This document shows positions 14,844 to 18,019 of a stretch of 18,019 nt of DNA, piece after piece. This stretch comes from Syntrophomonas sp964422685 (GTDB lineage Bacteria; Bacillota; Syntrophomonadia; Syntrophomonadales; Syntrophomonadaceae), in NCBI GenBank assembly GCA_964422685.1, contig CAYRCG010000025.1:1-18019 (forward strand), in the 5' to 3' direction. Both the position numbers and the translations under genes were made by a program. Numbering within the stretch: position 1 is the stretch's first letter; each line of letters starts with the position of its first letter. Under the pieces are notes generated by a model that was not told the DNA's origin, made no database searches, and worked only from the letters and a program-made list of their open reading frames with translations.

Positions 14844-15719
14844 CTAGCCCCTTTTTCTGAGCACTATATATCCCGCTACGGCTACCAAGCCTGCTACTAT
14901 AGCCACTAGGCTGCCGGATTTCTGTTCCCTTTGTTGTTTATCGGAGGACAAAGGTTCTCCCCCAACTTCGGTCTTATCCGCATCTAGGCTATCTTTCTCG
15001 GCTGCCTGGTTATGCTCGCCCTCATTCTCATCTTTTATCCCGGCAGTCGGATTCTTTTCCGCAACTGTAGCTGTACTTTCTCCGCTAGCAAGCTTAACGG
15101 TTTCCTCCTTAGTTACTGCCGGCGCAGGAACCCCGACTTCCTTATTTGCATTATTATCCTCACCGGGTAATACTGCCACAGTTCCTACCGGTAAATCATT
15201 CTTGGGGGGGATAGGCTCATTTTTTTCCGTTACAGCCACTCCCGCGGTCACAAAACTTAGCTTAACCTCATGCCCCAGACTGGTCCCATTCTTTGCTTGC
15301 AGTTCGGGCGAAACTTTCACCGTGTATTCTATCCCTGGTTTAAGTTTCTCCAACGGACGTATAGTTATATCCCTGCGTTTTTCATGCCCTTCGGGTGTTT
15401 GGTCGTCTGCCATAATAACCTCAATAGGAATCTTAGCGCCACCCCGCTCTATAAGAGAAAAACAGGTCTTGTTTTCTTCCCTTATTGATAAATAAATAAC
15501 ATTCTTGTTGAATGTAAGCTTGATATCCCCGGTCAAAGATACATCCCGGGCGCCATCAACCGGAGCCGAATAATCCAGTCCGAGAGGAACACTCCTGCCC
15601 CCTCCGCTGCCATCCCCGGAATCCTCCGCCCACACAGCCGTTGTTATCAGCACGCAACTAAGGAGCAAAAACATTATCAGCATCATGATCTTGGTTTTAC
15701 CACCGTTAGTACTAATCAC
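14844..15719 (-). CDS. Exported Ig-like (Big_5) protein with C-terminal membrane anchor
   Basis: 291 residues. A hydrophobic N-terminal segment (about 11-30, ending TAVWAED) looks like a signal peptide. After a Ser/Gly linker, residues 48-160 form one Big_5 Ig-like domain (DYSAPVDGARDVSLTGDIKL to LSFVTAG). Residues 165-266 are a low-complexity Glu/Asp/Lys/Ala-rich stalk, and 269-287 are a membrane segment followed by LRKRG. There is no LPxTG motif, so it probably stays in the membrane with the Ig domain outside. NKTCFSL in the domain parallels NQNCFSL in the S-layer protein. The start is GTG at 15719 with a GGGGGAATT site. It is the first gene after the riboswitch-like leader and lies upstream of the ABC transporter, so a role in substrate capture is plausible but unproven. 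Confidence 0.85.
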   Translation of the reverse strand: MISTNGGKTKIMMLIMFLLLSCVLITTAVWAEDSGDGSGGGRSVPLGLDYSAPVDGARDVSLTGDIKLTFNKNVIYLSIREENKTCFSLIERGGAKIPIEVIMADDQTPEGHEKRRDITIRPLEKLKPGIEYTVKVSPELQAKNGTSLGHEVKLSFVTAGVAVTEKNEPIPPKNDLPVGTVAVLPGEDNNANKEVGVPAPAVTKEETVKLASGESTATVAEKNPTAGIKDENEGEHNQAAEKDSLDADKTEVGGEPLSSDKQQREQKSGSLVAIVAGLVAVAGYIVLRKRG

Positions 15720-15857
15720 AGTAATTCCCCCTTCTTATTGGCCTTTCCCAACCTACTAAACCTATTTTAACCTCTGGCAACTACTTGTCTTTTGGAATGA
15801 ATCCCTAGTGCCATAATTGCTTGTTTTACTCCTGAAAACCCTTTCGCAAATAATAAA

Positions 15858-15881
15858 GTCCGGCACGAAGAAGTGTCGAAC
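15858..15881 (-). terminator. Terminator-like hairpin of the leader's expression platform
   Basis: In RNA sense GTTCGACAC-TTCTTC-GTGCCGGAC forms a 9-position stem with one mismatch and one G-U pair, followed by TTTATTATTTG. The 3' arm contains TGCCGG, which can instead pair with CCGGCA at 15890-15895, an arrangement expected for on/off attenuation. The weak T tract makes termination strength uncertain. Confidence 0.5.
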
Positions 15882-15915
15882 TATACAAATGCCGGTGTAC
15901 CCGAACATATCGAAA

Positions 15916-15940
15916 GGCGAACTACGAAAAGCAGTTCGCC
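15916..15940 (-). other. Strong hairpin between aptamer and terminator-like stem
   Basis: GGCGAACTGC-TTTTC-GTAGTTCGCC is a 10-bp stem with one G-U pair and a 5-nt loop, followed in RNA sense by TTTCG. It starts about 7 bases after the predicted aptamer and could be a first terminator or a spacer element of the expression platform. Confidence 0.6.
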
Positions 15941-15947
15941 CCTTTGG

Positions 15948-16050
15948 CTATAAGCTTCTCCTTTCCTATAGGGAGGCATGCCCGTTTCCCGGCACACCCT
16001 GACGGCTTGCTAACCTTGGCAGATACTTTAGGTTTTACAAGCTCGGAGCA
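15948..16050 (-). ncRNA. Candidate Moco/Tuco riboswitch aptamer (P3-less, tungsten-cofactor-like form)
   Basis: Read on the minus strand, the order of elements matches the Moco RNA upstream of E. coli moaA as I recall it: CTCCGAGC at the 5' side, a P2 hairpin (AACCT 16034-16030 with AGGTT 16016-16012), GCCGTCAGGG, a hairpin GGTGTGCC / GGCATGCC (15998-15991 with 15982-15975; 8 bp, two G-U), then directly GCCTCCCTATAGGAAAGG. The E. coli sequence has the same CGCCTCCCGTATCTGGAAAGG block after its corresponding hairpin. P1 is GAGCTT (16044-16039) with AAGCTT (15957-15952). Where E. coli has the P3 arm between GCCGTGA and CCAGGG, this RNA has none, as described for proposed tungsten-cofactor (Tuco) variants. 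The aptamer is about 230 bases upstream of the Big_5 gene. The assignment rests on memory and hand folding. Confidence 0.72.
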
Positions 16051-16080
16051 TATTTTATTGTCTACTCTATAATACAACAT

Positions 16081-16092
16081 ATATCGCGATAT
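16081..16092. promoter_or_regulatory. Perfect 12-bp palindrome between candidate promoter and aptamer
   Basis: ATATCGCGATAT is its own reverse complement and sits just downstream of the candidate promoter at 16105-16133, where a repressor operator could lie. A palindrome this short in AT-rich DNA may be chance. Confidence 0.35.
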
Positions 16093-16104
16093 TCCTGCAT
16101 GATT

Positions 16105-16133
16105 TTTATAACATATCGGACTAATTTATACAA
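16105..16133 (-). promoter_or_regulatory. Candidate sigma-A-type promoter for the riboswitch transcript
   Basis: On the minus strand TTGTAT (16133-16128), a 17-base spacer and TATAAA (16110-16105). The -10 matches 5 of 6 consensus positions, the -35 only 3 of 6. Transcription would start near 16098, about 48 bases before the aptamer. Other AT-rich hexamers nearby could serve instead. Confidence 0.35.
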
Positions 16134-16203
16134 TTCAGTATCGCAAATTACCTTTTCATCGTTGCTTTTGACCCCTGACCATGGGGGTTAATATGCTAGC
16201 CCC

Positions 16204-17613
16204 TTAGAAAGCAAAGCCCCTTAGCGAAGCGTTGCCGAAGACATCATAGGTTTTTATGGCCATACAGTATTTCTCCTGTTTAGGCAGCAATATGCTTAAC
16301 TGTAAGGGCAGGGGTAGGCTATAATCGGGTTTTTCCCTCAGAACTTGCAAATGCGAGGAAAAACTACCGTTGTAGTTTAGGTCTAGCTCCCAGTAATCAA
16401 GGTATCTTGCCGTGTCCTGATTATCTGGAGAAATGCCCAAGCGGATCATGACCTGATTTTGGTCATAGGATGATACCACCGGCACTATTAACTCTAGTAT
16501 GCCTTGGTTGTTTCCCACGGTTTCCTTATGATATATTTCCATAACCCGGAAAGGGCGTGCTTTTCTCCTCAGCAAACGATAACGGCTGCTTTGCAGAGCT
16601 ATCTGGCTAATATCACTGCTTATCCATAATCTATCCATTTCTTCACAGGCCTCCGCTGTAGTCCCAGAGCCGGCATAAAAATCCGCTACCAAATCACCGG
16701 GTTCGGAAGCTGCAGCTATGATTCTTTTTATTAAAGCTACGGGTTTTTGGGTGGGGTATTTCAAGTTCTCTGATGCCGTGGGGCTTAGTATCTTGTTTAT
16801 ATCAGTCCACCAGTCCTGTAATAGGGCGCCTTTAGGGCTTAATTTATATTTTTCGCCCTTGACCCGGGTAAGCCCCCTTTGTAAGGTGCCCTTAGTATAA
16901 GGCCGGTATTGGGGATTAAAGGTATATTCTTTGCCCCGGCTATACCAAAGGATCTGATCATGCTTACGATGAAAATGCCTCTTTGCCCCGCTTCCTCCCC
17001 CATAACACCAGATAATTTCGTTGATAAAGTTATCCTTACCGAAAATCTCATCCAGCAATATCTTTACATAATGGCTACTATGCCAATCCAAGTGGACAAA
17101 GATACTTCCCTGCTCCGAGAGCAAGGTTTTCATAAGTTGCAATCTTCCATATAATCTCTGTAAATAACTGACTAAATCCTCATCTCGATCGGTGAAGGCC
17201 GACCTTGCTATGAATTGCTTCCGGCCTTGCTTTTCTACACTAATCCTAGAATTATAGTTACTCTTGCTCAGGAAAGGCGGATCTATATAAATAAGGTCTA
17301 TTTTCTCCGCATAACCTAGTTGTAGTAAATATTCCATCACTTCCAGATTGTCTCCTAAGAACATATTGTTCAATAAAGCGGTGTCCGCTGATTGTAAATA
17401 GGGTTTTTCACCGAACAGATTATTGCTTTGGAAAATCGGATTAGGGAAAATGCTTTCTGTCCTAATGCTATATTCGGGGATTTTCCCCTTTGTTTTGTCC
17501 CCCTTGCCCTCCCACTGTAAACTAACCCCAGAAAAAGCCTCCATCGAGCTATCCCCTTCTATATGTTGTAAATATAATTTGTCCTTACTCGCCCTATCTT
17601 GCCATGCTTTCAT
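16204..17613 (-). CDS. Beta-class site-specific DNA methyltransferase (type III Mod-like), apparently solitary
   Basis: 469 residues. Catalytic motif IV DPPF (111-114) comes before the S-adenosylmethionine-binding motif I DFYAGSGTT (311-319), with KYPTQKP (285-291) between: the permuted beta-class order, typical of N6-adenine or N4-cytosine methylases. FVHLDWHSSHYVK and FINEIIWCYGGGSGAKRHFH are further family blocks. From about 375 a beta-rich tail (LDYWELDLNYNGSF to IKTYDVFGNASL) resembles a PKD/Ig-like extension seen on some clostridial and archaeal methylases. No restriction subunit or specificity gene lies in the window; upstream is only a 46-residue peptide. It may be an orphan regulator or the remnant of a restriction system. 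The ATG at 17613 has only a weak AGGG site; Met24 is an alternative start. No clear T-rich terminator follows. Confidence 0.88.
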   Translation of the reverse strand: MKAWQDRASKDKLYLQHIEGDSSMEAFSGVSLQWEGKGDKTKGKIPEYSIRTESIFPNPIFQSNNLFGEKPYLQSADTALLNNMFLGDNLEVMEYLLQLGYAEKIDLIYIDPPFLSKSNYNSRISVEKQGRKQFIARSAFTDRDEDLVSYLQRLYGRLQLMKTLLSEQGSIFVHLDWHSSHYVKILLDEIFGKDNFINEIIWCYGGGSGAKRHFHRKHDQILWYSRGKEYTFNPQYRPYTKGTLQRGLTRVKGEKYKLSPKGALLQDWWTDINKILSPTASENLKYPTQKPVALIKRIIAAASEPGDLVADFYAGSGTTAEACEEMDRLWISSDISQIALQSSRYRLLRRKARPFRVMEIYHKETVGNNQGILELIVPVVSSYDQNQVMIRLGISPDNQDTARYLDYWELDLNYNGSFSSHLQVLREKPDYSLPLPLQLSILLPKQEKYCMAIKTYDVFGNASLRGFAF

Positions 17614-17672
17614 ATCCCTAACCTACCGTGCCCTAAGGATAAGGAGAAAACTTCATTTTACATTCTACCATA

Positions 17673-17697
17673 GAAAAAGCTCTGCTTCTGCAGAGCT
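17673..17697 (-). terminator. Rho-independent terminator after the small membrane-peptide gene
   Basis: In minus-strand sense AGCTCTGC-AGAA-GCAGAGCT is a perfect 8-bp stem with a 4-nt loop, followed by TTTTTC counting the last stem base. It lies about 76 bases after the 46-residue gene and 60 bases before the methyltransferase start, separating the two transcription units. Confidence 0.8.
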
Positions 17698-17773
17698 CAT
17701 CAAGTGCTTCGGTTCATTTGGTAATCTGTTAACGGGCCTAGATTCAGGCTAAAGCGGGCATATTTATATCATG

Positions 17774-17914
17774 CTAACGCAAAACGGAATTTATTCGAAC
17801 AAGATTATCCGGGGTAAAAGCCTGTTCAGTATCATAATACCATCCGGTGATGGGAACTAGAAGAAACAAAATCATGGCTACTAATACTATCACTAATATA
17901 TTGTTTCTCATCAT
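17774..17914 (-). CDS. 46-residue single-pass membrane peptide, function unknown
   Basis: Translation from the ATG at 17914 gives MMRNNILVIVLVAMILFLLV followed by PITGWYYDTEQAFTP and a short polar tail ending VLR. A basic-polar start, one hydrophobic segment of about 15-17 residues (6-21) and an acidic/aromatic exterior suggest N-in/C-out topology. AGGAAGGTGA stands 2-5 bases before the first of two in-frame ATGs, so the second (17911) may be the one used. A strong terminator follows at 17673-17697. The ribosome site, membrane segment and terminator together support a real gene despite the length. I do not recognise a family. Confidence 0.65.
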   Translation of the reverse strand: MMRNNILVIVLVAMILFLLVPITGWYYDTEQAFTPDNLVRINSVLR

Positions 17915-17963
17915 TTCACCTTCCTTATTCTTCCCTGCGACCTAGGCTGCAACCTTTTACAAA

Positions 17964-18019
17964 CGATTAACACTGATATTATCCGAAAAACCTAAAAATC
18001 CGCGCAAATCATGGTTAAT
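17964..18019. other. Possible edge of another dispersed repeat
   Basis: AACACTGATATTATCC and AATCCGCGCAAATCATGG resemble the phrase types in repeat R1 (GGGCACTGATAATATC, and CAGATTTACGCTGA reversed). The window stops here, so a full copy cannot be confirmed. Between it and the small gene I see only the ribosome-binding site. Confidence 0.25.

Noticed and set aside
15817..16002. 61-codon plus-strand frame in the leader region
   Set aside because: It coincides with the structured leader on the other strand and shows no ribosome site or recognisable protein features.
15975..16005. RNase P RNA fragment, because of CAGGGTGTGCCGGGAAAC
   Set aside because: The other universally conserved RNase P segments are missing on both sides and the stretch is accounted for by the hairpin of the Moco-like fold.
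15948..16050. Cobalamin or cyclic-di-GMP riboswitch, given the neighbouring FecCD importer and surface proteins
   Set aside because: No GCAACTGT/B12-box-like or GACGCAAAGCC/GEMM-like core is present; the blocks that are present fit the Moco family instead.

Overview
The window looks like chromosome from an anaerobic, low-to-moderate G+C Firmicute of the Clostridia type, possibly Syntrophomonadaceae-like. That placement is inference from gene order, S-layer homology domains and codon usage; no marker gene here settles it. Every gene I support lies on the minus strand, so the text reads from high to low coordinates in the direction of transcription.

Right end (17.9-16.2 kb): a 46-residue single-pass membrane peptide with its own terminator, then an apparently solitary beta-class DNA methyltransferase.

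Middle (16.1-10.2 kb): this is the most interesting part. A structured leader at 15948-16050 has the layout of a Moco/Tuco (molybdenum or tungsten cofactor) riboswitch and lacks the P3 arm, as the tungsten-type variants do. It is followed by terminator-like hairpins. Downstream come an exported Ig-like (Big_5) protein with a C-terminal membrane anchor, then an iron-complex-type ABC importer (permease, ATPase, lipoprotein binding protein), then a shortened homologue of the archaeal tRNA enzyme TiaS. The working hypothesis is a molybdate/tungstate (or cofactor-related) uptake module with a surface component. Two copies of a 164-bp direct repeat, about 90% identical, bracket the four-gene transporter/TiaS-like block. 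Left of it are a 65-residue Cys-rich protein and a 907-residue S-layer protein with three SLH domains, a Big_5 domain related to the one in the riboswitch-linked protein, and three SWM-type repeats.

Left end (7.1-0 kb): the conserved Firmicute housekeeping run dprA - topA - trmFO - xerC - hslV - hslU (hslU cut by the window edge). Several Shine-Dalgarno sites lie inside the end of the preceding gene, indicating translational coupling. Short dispersed repeats sit in the dprA-topA and trmFO-xerC gaps.

All gaps above 300 bp are accounted for: 7083-7418 (two hairpins plus a repeat), 10389-10715 and 14410-14843 (mosaic repeats), 15720-16203 (riboswitch leader), 17614-18019 (small gene and terminator). 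No tRNA, rRNA, CRISPR array or transposase gene was seen.
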